Source: Lachnospiraceae bacterium (lineage in GTDB: Bacteria > Bacillota > Clostridia > Lachnospirales > Lachnospiraceae). From it: DNA of 64,000 bases. Each line of letters begins with the position of its first letter. Within the stretch, counting starts at the first letter, position 1. The translations under genes were made by a program, and so were the position numbers. Where the stretch lies: contig JAAUZD010000026.1 in the NCBI GenBank assembly GCA_014804785.1, forward strand, positions 195,964 through 259,963, given 5' to 3'. Below are positions 43,881 to 52,381 of the stretch, one piece after another. The notes below the pieces were generated by a model, which was not told where the DNA came from, ran no database searches, and saw only the letters and a list, made by a program, of their open reading frames with translations.

Positions 43881-43907
43881 CTCCGGCACATTCATGCCGG
43901 AGCTTTT
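43881..43907. terminator. Bidirectional terminator
   Basis: CTCCGGCA (43881-43888) and TGCCGGAG (43895-43902) form a perfect stem with a 6-base loop. CTTTTT follows on the plus strand and TTTTTC on the minus strand, so it ends the minus-strand lipoprotein transcript. Confidence 0.9.
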
Positions 43908-43944
43908 TCTATATCCATATGTAATGTTCGATGTAAATTTTATC

Positions 43945-44646
43945 TTACTGGAACATAGCTGCTGCGATATCATTTGAAAAGCCGTCCATGTCGTTGGGAA
44001 GCCATGCAACGGTTTCCTTGCCGTTTACATCAACTGCAAGCCTTTCACAGTTTACGGTAATTTCCACAGGTTCTGTACTAAGCTCCATGTCAGAAAGTTC
44101 TGTTAAAAAGTCGTTGAGATACTGTTGCATATATTTTGACATTACTTCCATATCACCGCCCATGATAGCTATCTGATCGTCTTCTGTGAGGCTGTCTAAC
44201 ATTTTTGCCTGAGCATCCATCATGGCCTGATTCATGTCACTCATGGAATAACCATATACCTTCAAGGTAACAACCGTTTTGTCGCTGCTTTCAGAAGTAA
44301 TTTCAGTGGTATAGTTGACTTTGTCAAGAACTGCCACTATGGAATCCGTTATTTCCTGTACTTCTTCATCAGATAAATCAACGCCGGCATTTGAAAGTTC
44401 ACTGCTTAATTCGTCTACCAGTTCCATGTCAGCGCCCTCTTCAAAAAATGTACTGCGTACATCTTCTTCTGATGCAAAACCAAGCAGATCCTTCATGGGA
44501 GCAGCATTGCTCTTTGCGGTAAGCTCAAATAACGCACTTACTGTCTCGTCGGCTGGAGCCATCTTAGTTCCGCAACCGGTCAAGGTCATGCACATGATTG
44601 CCATAATTGCAATTACAGCCAATACTCTTTTCTTCATTTTTTTCAT
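43945..44646 (-). CDS. DUF5105-like lipoprotein
   Basis: This 233-residue protein has a lipoprotein signal peptide with lipobox LTGC (Cys at about 22). An acidic helical domain follows, with FELTAKSNAAPMKDLLGFAS, DLSDEEVQEITDSIVAVLDK and TVVTLKVYGYSMSDMNQAMM. It resembles the DUF5105 lipoproteins common in Lachnospiraceae, with no established function. GAGGAG lies 8 bases before the ATG at 44646; a longer open frame upstream has no support. It is a single-gene unit on the minus strand. Confidence 0.78.
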   Translation of the reverse strand: MKKMKKRVLAVIAIMAIMCMTLTGCGTKMAPADETVSALFELTAKSNAAPMKDLLGFASEEDVRSTFFEEGADMELVDELSSELSNAGVDLSDEEVQEITDSIVAVLDKVNYTTEITSESSDKTVVTLKVYGYSMSDMNQAMMDAQAKMLDSLTEDDQIAIMGGDMEVMSKYMQQYLNDFLTELSDMELSTEPVEITVNCERLAVDVNGKETVAWLPNDMDGFSNDIAAAMFQ

Positions 44647-44818
44647 AATAAATACTCTCCTCTTTTGATTACGTTTAAGTGTATCGCTACCACTATAATT
44701 CGTAAAGTAATCATAATAAATAGGAAAAAAGTACTGATTTTGGGGATGTGTTGCAGTGTTTGCTATCTGATAAATAGCATATATCGAAAAAAAACGAAAA
44801 TTATTATTTGCTTTATGC

Positions 44819-44847
44819 TTGCAATTATGGATTTCTTCTATTATTAT
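44819..44847 (+). promoter_or_regulatory. Promoter of the ZTP-riboswitch transcript
   Basis: TTGCAA (44819-44824) and TATTAT (44842-44847) are spaced by 17 bp immediately upstream of the aptamer. Confidence 0.6.
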
Positions 44848-44857
44848 AGGAAATAGA

Positions 44858-44941
44858 TACACGACTGACGGAAACAGGAAGTGCCTGTGTAGGAGAACCT
44901 ACAGGGAGTGTATTGTTCAAGAATGAGCCGACCGTCTGGGC
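44858..44941 (+). ncRNA. ZTP (pfl-motif) riboswitch
   Basis: The leader of the purine genes carries the pfl-motif hallmarks. A hairpin GTAGG-AGAA-CCTAC lies near 44888-44901, AGGGAG follows, and after a variable linker comes GCCGACCGTCTGGGC (44927-44941), the conserved 3' half of the ZTP aptamer. It senses ZMP/ZTP (AICAR nucleotides), which accumulate when formyl-folate is short. The gene pair downstream consumes AICAR, an exact fit to the ligand. Confidence 0.9.
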
Positions 44942-44942
44942 A

Positions 44943-44974
44943 GCCCGGTGAGGGAATGTCCGGGCGTTATTTTG
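44943..44974 (+). terminator. Expression platform terminator of the ZTP riboswitch
   Basis: GCCCGG (44943-44948) and CCGGGC (44960-44965) pair, followed by GTTATTTTG. The GCCCG half can also pair with the aptamer's CTGGGC, so ligand binding can decide between termination and read-through. Confidence 0.75.
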
Positions 44975-45013
44975 TTCCAAAAATTTTATGTTGTAAAAGG
45001 AATGGAGGATAAG

Positions 45014-45727
45014 ATGAACATGCTATCACTTGCACAGGAACTTTCGGATAATGCATATCCGGGAAGAGGTATCGTCATTGGTAAGTCAAAAGATGGTACG
45101 AAAGCCGTAACAGCTTATTTTATTATGGGGAGAAGTTCTAACAGCCGTAACCGTATTTTTGCGGCAGAAGGGGAGGGAATTAGGACGGAAGCCTTTGATC
45201 CGTCTAAATTAGAAGATCCCAGTCTGATTATTTACGCACCGGTGAGAGTGCTGGATCATATGACGATTGTCACAAACGGAGATCAGACGGATACTGCCTA
45301 TGACGGATTAAAAAAGGGGCTGACCTTTGAACAGTCATTGCGGAGCCGGGAATTTGAACCGGACGGACCCAATTATACCCCAAGGATTTCAGGTCTTATG
45401 AATGTAAAGGATGGAAAATACGATTATGTGATGTCCATTTTAAAAAGCAACAATGGAAATCCTAATGGCTGCAACAGATACACTTATTCTTATGAGAATC
45501 CTATAGCAGGAGAAGGGCATTTCATACATACTTATATGCATGACGGAAATCCGCTTCCCAGTTTTGAAGGCGAGCCAAAGCTTGTGGAGATAGAAGGAAC
45601 CATTGATGAATTTACAGATAAAATCTGGAACAGTTTAAATGAAGACAACAAAGTATCCTTATTTGTAAGATATATTGACATTGCAACAGGCAGATATGAG
45701 ACACGTATTGTAAACAAAAATAAATAA
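45014..45727 (+). CDS. purO: IMP cyclohydrolase (PurO type)
   Basis: This 237-residue protein matches the archaeal-type IMP cyclohydrolase PurO. Signatures are NAYPGRGIVIGKSKDGTKAV (about 13-32), YFIMGRSSNSRNRIF, and GNPNGCNRYTYSYENPIAGEGH-type sequence. It closes FAICAR to IMP, the last step of purine synthesis. Most bacteria do this with the N-terminal domain of bifunctional PurH; here the two activities are separate genes. The ATG at 45014 follows TGGAGG. It is directly under the ZTP riboswitch. Confidence 0.9.
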   Translation: MNMLSLAQELSDNAYPGRGIVIGKSKDGTKAVTAYFIMGRSSNSRNRIFAAEGEGIRTEAFDPSKLEDPSLIIYAPVRVLDHMTIVTNGDQTDTAYDGLKKGLTFEQSLRSREFEPDGPNYTPRISGLMNVKDGKYDYVMSILKSNNGNPNGCNRYTYSYENPIAGEGHFIHTYMHDGNPLPSFEGEPKLVEIEGTIDEFTDKIWNSLNEDNKVSLFVRYIDIATGRYETRIVNKNK

Positions 45728-45763
45728 TTCTGAGCGCAGATTCAGCGTAGAAATGAGGAAAAT

Positions 45764-46942
45764 ATGAATGAGATTCAATTAAAATACGGATGTAACCCGA
45801 ACCAGAAGCCTTCCAGAATTTTTATGGAGGACGGAAGTGAACTTCCTGTTACGGTGTTGAATGGTAAGCCCGGATACATTAACTTCCTGGATGCTTTCAA
45901 CGGATGGCAGCTGGTAAAAGAATTGAAGGAAGCGACCGGACTTCCGGCAGCTACCTCCTTTAAACACGTCTCCCCGGCAGGAGCAGCAGTGGGACTGCCG
46001 CTTACACAGACACTTGCCAGGATTTACTGGGTGGATGATTTAGGAGAACTCTCTCCCCTTGCCTGTGCGTATGCAAGAGCAAGAGGGGCAGACAGGATGT
46101 CTTCTTTTGGTGATTTTATTGCTTTGTCCGATGTGTGTGACGCAGATACAGCAAGGTTGATCAAGCGGGAAGTGTCTGATGGTGTGATTGCACCGGGATA
46201 TACCGAAGAAGCAATGGAACTTTTAAAAGCAAAGAAAAAGGGCAATTATAATATTATCCAGATAGATCCTTCCTATGTGCCTGCGCCTGTTGAAAGAAAG
46301 CAGGTGTATGGAATCACCTTTGAACAGGGCAGGAACGAACTGGATATAAACGGCGATTTGCTTTCCAATCTTGTGACAAAGAATAAGGAACTGCCGGAAT
46401 CTGCTTTAATTGATATGAAAATCGCCTTGATTACGCTTAAATATACGCAGTCCAATTCTGTCTGCTATGTAAAGGGCGGGCAGGCAATAGGAATCGGTGC
46501 AGGACAGCAGTCCAGAGTCCATTGCACAAGGCTGGCAGGTCAAAAAGCAGATAACTGGTATCTGCGTCAGGCACCCAAGGTACTTGACCTTCAGTTCGTG
46601 GATACGCTTGGACGTGCCGACAGGGATAATACCATTGATGTTTACATTGGGGATGAATATGAAGATGTGCTGCGCGAAGGCGAGTGGCAGAAACGATTTA
46701 AAGTAAAGCCGTCGGTTTTCACAAGAGAGGAAAAGAGGGCATGGCTGGATGGAAATCAGGATGTGACGCTTGGATCGGATGCCTTTTTCCCGTTTTCAGA
46801 TAACATTGAAAGAGCATACAAGAGCGGGGTGAAATACATTGCCCAGCCTGGTGGGTCAGTTCGTGATGATCTTGTAATAGAATGCTGTGATAAATACGAT
46901 ATGGTAATGGCATTTACTGGAATCAGACTGTTTCATCATTAA
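45764..46942 (+). CDS. AICAR formyltransferase (stand-alone PurH C-domain)
   Basis: This 392-residue protein corresponds to the AICAR transformylase half of PurH. It has the catalytic Lys-His pair in TSFKHVSPAGAAVG (about 65-78), RMSSFGDFIALSDVCD, and the C-terminal GGSVRDDLVIECCDKYDMV-type segment. It transfers a formyl group from 10-formyl-THF to AICAR (ZMP), giving FAICAR for the preceding PurO. It lies 36 bp after purO on the same riboswitch-controlled transcript. Confidence 0.92.
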   Translation: MNEIQLKYGCNPNQKPSRIFMEDGSELPVTVLNGKPGYINFLDAFNGWQLVKELKEATGLPAATSFKHVSPAGAAVGLPLTQTLARIYWVDDLGELSPLACAYARARGADRMSSFGDFIALSDVCDADTARLIKREVSDGVIAPGYTEEAMELLKAKKKGNYNIIQIDPSYVPAPVERKQVYGITFEQGRNELDINGDLLSNLVTKNKELPESALIDMKIALITLKYTQSNSVCYVKGGQAIGIGAGQQSRVHCTRLAGQKADNWYLRQAPKVLDLQFVDTLGRADRDNTIDVYIGDEYEDVLREGEWQKRFKVKPSVFTREEKRAWLDGNQDVTLGSDAFFPFSDNIERAYKSGVKYIAQPGGSVRDDLVIECCDKYDMVMAFTGIRLFHH

Positions 46943-46944
46943 AA

Positions 46945-46969
46945 AAGGACACGAAAGTGTTCTTTTTTT
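46945..46969 (+). terminator. Intrinsic terminator of the purine pair
   Basis: AAGGACAC and GTGTTCTT form the stem with a GAAA tetraloop, followed by TTTTT (ending near 46969). Confidence 0.9.
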
Positions 46970-47049
46970 ATAAGTGCTGGTATTATTTGGTATAAAAGAT
47001 TAATATAAGAGTATGAAACCAATATAGGACAAGGTAGATAAGGCGGAGC

Positions 47050-48096
47050 ATGGATAAAAAAACAGTCAAAAAAATAAATCGCAGGCAGGTAGTTGTATTT
47101 GTCGTTCTTATTTCAGCAATGATAGTTATGACTTTTTCAAGTTTGATTTATGTTGGAAAATGGGCAGACGAGGCGTGGGAAATAACTGATAAATCATATG
47201 AGCAGTTTGAGAGGCATTACATTTTAATTTCAGACTCAGATGAGGATACTTTTTGGGAAAAAGTCTATGAAGAGGCAAGGAACTATGGGGAAGCGGAAGG
47301 AGTCTATTTGGAATGGGGCGGAAGAGAGCTCACCATGGACTATTTAAAAGAGGAATTAATGAAAATAGCAATTGCGTCCAACGTGGACGGAATCATATTG
47401 GAAGGTGATGGAAGCGAAGGAGTCCGGGAATTGATTGATGAAGCCGTTGATCATGGGATACCGGTTGTAGCAGTGATGACAGACAGCTATGACAGTAAAA
47501 GACAAAGTTTTGTCGGAATAGGAAATCATGATCTGGGGCGCGAATATGGAAGGCAGATTATCCGAATTGCAAATAAGAATACAGAAGATGCATTGATTTT
47601 GATGGATACATCTGTGGAAGACAGTGGACAGAATCTCATTTATAATGGGATAAAGGACACTTTGGATAATGAGGGGAATCATTTAAATCTGGAATTGAAG
47701 ACATTGGCGTTTAATGAAGATTCTCCCTTTGGGGAAGAAGAAGCAATTCGTAAGCTTTTTCTGAACAAAGATGAGCTTCCGGAAATTATTGTCTGCTTGA
47801 ATGAAAAAAATACCATCAGTGCCTATCAGGCTGCTATTGATTATAATCTTGTAGGGAAGGTTAAAATACTTGGTTATTCTGATGCTGATATTGTACTAAG
47901 CGCAATAAACCGGAATGTAATAGAGGCGACAATTGTAGTAGATGCAAAGCAGATAGGAAGCAGCTGCATGAAAGCGCTGGATGAATATATTGAAACTGGT
48001 CATGTAAATGATTTCTTTACCATGGACGTGAATGTCATTACCTCAAATAATGTGGAGGGATACCTTAAAAATGCTGCGGAACAGGATGAAGAATAG
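47050..48096 (+). CDS. Membrane-anchored sugar-binding sensor protein (XylFII-like)
   Basis: This 348-residue protein has an uncleaved-looking N-terminal helix (about 14-33) and no lipobox. A type-I periplasmic-binding-protein domain follows, with the family GIPVVAVMTDSYDSKRQSFV region and NVDGIILEGDG. It overlaps the start of the LytS-type kinase gene, and the YesN-type regulator follows. In Clostridium beijerinckii an XylFII protein of this design binds xylose and activates the LytS/YesN pair that controls xylFGH. The same gene set here supports that role. The sugar may differ (xylose, arabinose, ribose or galactose). Confidence 0.8.
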   Translation: MDKKTVKKINRRQVVVFVVLISAMIVMTFSSLIYVGKWADEAWEITDKSYEQFERHYILISDSDEDTFWEKVYEEARNYGEAEGVYLEWGGRELTMDYLKEELMKIAIASNVDGIILEGDGSEGVRELIDEAVDHGIPVVAVMTDSYDSKRQSFVGIGNHDLGREYGRQIIRIANKNTEDALILMDTSVEDSGQNLIYNGIKDTLDNEGNHLNLELKTLAFNEDSPFGEEEAIRKLFLNKDELPEIIVCLNEKNTISAYQAAIDYNLVGKVKILGYSDADIVLSAINRNVIEATIVVDAKQIGSSCMKALDEYIETGHVNDFFTMDVNVITSNNVEGYLKNAAEQDEE

Positions 48097-49564
48097 AAAA
48101 AAATTTTTTATCAGTATTCAGACGAAATTGCTTTTTGTTTTTCTGCTGATTGCTTTGACTATCCTTGGAACGAACCTGTATATTTATATTAATATCAACA
48201 AGATGATTGCTAACATTGATAATGTGTATGAAAGCAACGCCATGCTGAATGAACTGCAGAGCAGACTGACTTTGATACACCGGTATATGGAAAATTTCCT
48301 TGATACAAAAGATACAGAGGCTATTGAAGGTTATCTTCGTAATGAACAGGAATATAGCAATCAGTTGGAAAATTTGAATGAAAATATTCTGAATGATGCC
48401 AAGATGATTGCAGAAAAAAATATTTACAATATGTCTTTATCCTATTTAGAAATCACAGATAAAGCAATTGAGGCAAAGAGAGGAAGGAATGTAGCAAAGT
48501 ACAGGGAATACTATGATGATGCGGATGAATTGTATGATTATCTTAATTCTTACTTATACAGTTTAAATAATCAGCAGTTCAAAAACAATTCAGATAACTA
48601 CGGAATGTTGTTTTCTACATTGAAATTTTCGGAGACATCTAATTTGATTATTCTTTGCATGGTCAGTGCATTAAACGGGATACTGATTGTATTTTTGACA
48701 AGAGGTATTACAAATCCGCTCAAAGAGCTGGTCAAAGCAGCGAATGAAGTGGCAAGTGGAAGATTGGATCTTGAACTGCAGGAAAGCGAAACACATGACG
48801 AAGTGGGTATCGTTACAAATGCATTTATCCAGATGGTGAAGAGCCTTGAGAACTATATCGAGCAGATTAAAAGAAGCATGGAGCTGGAAAGCGCAATGAA
48901 AGAAAAGCAGCTTATGATGGAGACACATTTGAGGGATGCCCAGCTCAACTATCTTCAGGCCCAGATCAATCCGCATTTTTTGTTCAATACCTTGAATGCG
49001 GGCGCCCAGCTTGCTATGATGGAAGGGGCGGATAGGACTTATCAATATGTGCAGAATGTAGCTGATTTTTTCCGGTACAATGTAAAGAAAAATCATGATG
49101 TGGTAACGCTCAGAGAAGAAATTGAACTGGTGGACAATTATATTTACATTATAAATGTAAGATTTTCAGGAGAAATCAACTTTAAGAAAAAAATTGATGA
49201 GGAATTGATTAATGTACAGATGCCGAGTATGATTCTGCAGCCGCTAGTGGAGAACTGCATTAACCATGGAATCAGAGATGTTGCATGGGAAAATCTGATA
49301 GAACTTTCTGTATATGAGGAGAGAGGCAATGTATGCGTAAGTGTGCGTGATAATGGTGCAGGAATGAGTAAAGATAAAATCGAAAGGATCCTGAATAGAA
49401 AACAGGAAGAAACAGATTTGAAGGATGCCATGAACGGAGTTGGTCTGGATAATGTAATCGTCAGGCTCCGGCTGTTTTTTGACAGGGAAGATGTAATTGA
49501 AATCACAAGTGCGGGACAGAATATGGGAACAGAAGTTGCGTTATATATTCCATTAGAGGTGTAG
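48071..49564 (+). CDS. lytS: LytS/YesM-family sensor histidine kinase
   Basis: This 497-residue kinase has two membrane helices (about 12-34 and 198-218) around an outer helical domain of about 165 residues. HAMP follows (about 219-270) and then a His_kinase domain with QINPHFLFNTLNAGAQLAMM, whose His is phosphorylated, and a HATPase with DNGAGMS. The outer domain probably contacts the anchored sugar-binding protein encoded just upstream. I chose the ATG at 48071, with GGAGGG 11 bases upstream; an ATG at 48086 is also possible. It overlaps the preceding gene by 26 bases. Confidence 0.88.
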   Translation: MLRNRMKNRKKFFISIQTKLLFVFLLIALTILGTNLYIYININKMIANIDNVYESNAMLNELQSRLTLIHRYMENFLDTKDTEAIEGYLRNEQEYSNQLENLNENILNDAKMIAEKNIYNMSLSYLEITDKAIEAKRGRNVAKYREYYDDADELYDYLNSYLYSLNNQQFKNNSDNYGMLFSTLKFSETSNLIILCMVSALNGILIVFLTRGITNPLKELVKAANEVASGRLDLELQESETHDEVGIVTNAFIQMVKSLENYIEQIKRSMELESAMKEKQLMMETHLRDAQLNYLQAQINPHFLFNTLNAGAQLAMMEGADRTYQYVQNVADFFRYNVKKNHDVVTLREEIELVDNYIYIINVRFSGEINFKKKIDEELINVQMPSMILQPLVENCINHGIRDVAWENLIELSVYEERGNVCVSVRDNGAGMSKDKIERILNRKQEETDLKDAMNGVGLDNVIVRLRLFFDREDVIEITSAGQNMGTEVALYIPLEV

Positions 49565-49566
49565 AG

Positions 49567-51180
49567 ATGTACAAAATTATGATTGCGGATGACGAAGGAA
49601 TTGTGATAGATGCTTTAAGGTTCATAATCAAGAAGAACTTTGGGGATTCATGCTTGATAGAATCGGCGAAAACCGGAAGAAGTGTTATAGAACTTGCAGA
49701 AAATTTCAGACCGGACATTGCGCTTATGGACATACATATGCCAGGTATCAACGGAATTGAAGCAATGAAAGAGATTCAAAAAAATAATAAAAACATTATT
49801 TTCATCGTTGTCTCCGCATATGACAAATTCGATTACGCGAAGGAAGCGATCAGCCTGGGCGTTATGGATTATGTGAATAAACCAATTGATAAAAAAGTTA
49901 TTGTGTCGCTTTTGAAGAAAGCGATGGAAAAAGTCGACATTGAAAAAATGAAAAGAAGCAATGAACTTCTTATAAAAGAGAAACTGGAAACAGTCATTCC
50001 GATTATTGAAAGCGGTATGATTTATTCCGTTCTTTTTCAGGAGAACTATACAGAAGAGGCAGAGAATTTCAAAAACCTGCTCGGAATCAAAGAAGATGAC
50101 GGGTATATGATGGTAATTGAATATGGGGATACGGACGAAGGCGGTCATCTGACAAACGCGATAGGCGCCAGTGTAAGACTTCAGTCTAATTATATAAGAC
50201 TTCGGGAAATGGTTAAAGAATTTTTCCCTGGAATTGTAGGACCCATGATGGCAAATGCGGTAATCGTATTTGTTCCGTGCATTGATGAAAGTGCACGGAA
50301 TGAGTACGAGGAGAGAGTGGAGATTATAGAAAATGCCAGAAAAATGATTCATAAACTTGAAAAAGATATTGATGCGCAGTTTCGGGTTGGAATTGGGTCT
50401 GTCAAAAAGCTGGATGAAGCGGACTTGTCTTATGCAGAAGCTGTTAATGCGCTCCGTCACACTACCGGGAGTGTAGCACATATCAAGGATTTTACCGTAA
50501 AAAGCAGATATGAAGATGATTATCCCATTCAGATTGAGCGGAAATTGTTTGATCTTGTGCAGCGAGGAGATACCTCAGGAACCGTATCTGAGGCAAACTG
50601 TTTTTTTGATTGGATGGTGAACCGGTATGCAGATGCAATTATGGATATAAAATTAAAGGTCCTAGAATTTATCCTGCGTGCAGAGACTATTTCCTTTGAA
50701 AGCGGCGGAAGTACATACCGGTTTGAGTCGAGGCACGACTATCTCACAATTCTCTCTGATATTAAGAATTATGAGGAATTACGTTCGTGGTTCCTTTCAA
50801 AAATCAGGGAGGCAACCAGAAATGTGTCCGGAAATAAGGAGAAGACTTCAATTAGTTTAGTCGAGAAGGCAAAGGCATTTATTGACAGCAATTATTCTAA
50901 TGACATATCTTTGGATGAGGTTTCCAGAGAAATTAATATCAGTCCCTATTACTTCAGCAAATTGTTTAAGGAGGAGACAGGCGGCAATTTTATAGATTAC
51001 GTTACAACGGTCCGGATGGAAAAAGCAAAGGAATTGCTAAGCACAACGAATAAAAGCATGAAAGAAATATGCTGCGAAGTGGGATATTCAGATCCAAACT
51101 ATTTCAGTCGTTCCTTTAAAAAGAACGTAGGAATAACACCTACTGAGTATAAGGAGGAAAACAATGTGCAATCTATGTAA
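49567..51180 (+). CDS. yesN: YesN-type response regulator (receiver plus AraC HTH)
   Basis: This 537-residue protein has a receiver domain with MIADDEGIVIDALRF and phosphorylated Asp in IALMDIHMPGINGIEAM, a conserved Lys in DYVNKPID, and a central linker of about 270 residues. A C-terminal AraC-type DNA-binding domain follows, with DEVSREINISPYYFSKLFKE and MKEICCEVGYSDPNYFSRSF. It starts 2 bp after the kinase stop. It would activate the sugar transport genes downstream when phosphorylated. Its stop overlaps the next gene start by 17 bases. Confidence 0.92.
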   Translation: MYKIMIADDEGIVIDALRFIIKKNFGDSCLIESAKTGRSVIELAENFRPDIALMDIHMPGINGIEAMKEIQKNNKNIIFIVVSAYDKFDYAKEAISLGVMDYVNKPIDKKVIVSLLKKAMEKVDIEKMKRSNELLIKEKLETVIPIIESGMIYSVLFQENYTEEAENFKNLLGIKEDDGYMMVIEYGDTDEGGHLTNAIGASVRLQSNYIRLREMVKEFFPGIVGPMMANAVIVFVPCIDESARNEYEERVEIIENARKMIHKLEKDIDAQFRVGIGSVKKLDEADLSYAEAVNALRHTTGSVAHIKDFTVKSRYEDDYPIQIERKLFDLVQRGDTSGTVSEANCFFDWMVNRYADAIMDIKLKVLEFILRAETISFESGGSTYRFESRHDYLTILSDIKNYEELRSWFLSKIREATRNVSGNKEKTSISLVEKAKAFIDSNYSNDISLDEVSREINISPYYFSKLFKEETGGNFIDYVTTVRMEKAKELLSTTNKSMKEICCEVGYSDPNYFSRSFKKNVGITPTEYKEENNVQSM

Positions 51181-52204
51181 AGTGCTTTTGATTATGGCGA
51201 TTACGGTGCTGCTTGCCGGCTGTACAAAGGTGGAAAATACCCGGCAGATGCCTGAAGAGGAAGAGGTAAAGATACAGATTGGCATGATTTTTGATAACTT
51301 TGTGATGGAACGATGGCAGAGGGATAGAGATGTATTTGTGTCTACAGCTAAGGAATTAGGAGCAGAGGTAAATGTGCAGAATGCGAATAGCAGCGTGCAG
51401 GAACAAATTGATTTGATAGAGTATTTCATAAAAAAGAAAGTAGATGTAATCGTAATTATTCCGATTGATTCAGAACCTCTTTTAGAGCCAATCAAAAAAG
51501 CCCAGGAGGAGGGTATAAAAGTAATTTCATATGACCGCCTTGTCGTAGGAGCGGAACCGGATTTGTATATTTCATTTGACAATACAAAAGTGGGTGCGTT
51601 AATGGGAAATGCCTTAGGTGAAAAACTGGAGGAAGGCGATAAAGTCTTAATGATATGCGGACCTGAAACGGATAATAACGCAATTGAGGTTCAGAGTGGT
51701 TTCCGGGAGATAATGGATGCGAAAAAAATAGAAATTCTTGATATTTACCATACGGATGGGTGGACACCGGAATATGCGGCAATGTATGTGAGGCAGAACA
51801 GTGACCGGCTTCATGAAGTAAAGGCCATCATGTGTGGAAACGACAATCTGGCAGGACAAGTGGTGGGTGTGCTTGCCGAGCAGAGGCTTGCCGGGGAAAT
51901 TTATGTGACAGGTCAGGACGCTGATCTGGCAGCATGTCAGAGAATCGTGGAAGGAACACAATATATGACTGTCTATAAATCAATCGAAAAGATGGCTGCA
52001 AAGGCAGCAAAAGTGACGGTGGATATAGCGGAAAATAATGATTTTGATTATGGATTTTATCTGACAGAAGACGGAAAACAGATTCGCTATATTAAACTGG
52101 AGCCCGTGGCAGTATATGAAGATAACATACAGGAAGTTATTATAGACAGCGGATTCCATTTAAAAGAAGATGTATATTTAAACCGCCCGGATCTTCTGGA
52201 ATAG
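51164..52204 (+). CDS. Sugar-binding lipoprotein (XylF/ChvE-like), regulator-linked copy
   Basis: This 346-residue protein has lipobox LLAGC (Cys about 21) and a class-I periplasmic-binding domain. Features are SSVQEQIDLIEYFIKKKVDV, VISYDRLVVG, an ICGPETDNNAIEV region and MCGNDNLAGQVVGV. It is closely similar in layout to the lipoprotein at 52382 (both have ISYDRL/IAYDRL and TGQDA). AAGGAGG precedes the ATG, which lies inside the end of the regulator gene, so it belongs to the sensory operon. It could be a second sensor input or an alternative importer binder. Confidence 0.85.
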   Translation: MCNLCKVLLIMAITVLLAGCTKVENTRQMPEEEEVKIQIGMIFDNFVMERWQRDRDVFVSTAKELGAEVNVQNANSSVQEQIDLIEYFIKKKVDVIVIIPIDSEPLLEPIKKAQEEGIKVISYDRLVVGAEPDLYISFDNTKVGALMGNALGEKLEEGDKVLMICGPETDNNAIEVQSGFREIMDAKKIEILDIYHTDGWTPEYAAMYVRQNSDRLHEVKAIMCGNDNLAGQVVGVLAEQRLAGEIYVTGQDADLAACQRIVEGTQYMTVYKSIEKMAAKAAKVTVDIAENNDFDYGFYLTEDGKQIRYIKLEPVAVYEDNIQEVIIDSGFHLKEDVYLNRPDLLE

Positions 52205-52316
52205 CATTTTTTTAACTATAGCAAAAAAAAGAGCAAAAAGATGCTAATGTCGAACAATAGGTTGTAAAAGTGCATAAAAATGTGAAGAGTAAAACAAAGA
52301 TTTTTGGCAAAGTGTG

Positions 52317-52348
52317 TGTTATAGTAATACATGTAACGTGAAGTTACA
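52317..52348 (+). promoter_or_regulatory. Promoter and inverted repeat upstream of the xylF-like gene
   Basis: An extended -10 TGTTATAGT (52317-52325) is followed by TGTAAC-GTGAA-GTTACA (52332-52348), a perfect 6-bp inverted repeat just after the expected start site. This could be a regulator site or a small 5' hairpin. No good -35 exists, fitting activator dependence on the YesN-type protein. Confidence 0.5.
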
Positions 52349-52381
52349 AAAATATTTCCATTAAGGGAGGATGTATTAAAG

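Noticed and set aside
49648-50481. 277-residue minus-strand frame within the YesN-type regulator gene
   Set aside because: It is antisense to a full-length regulator with clear domains; Phe/Asn/His-rich composition marks it as a shadow frame.
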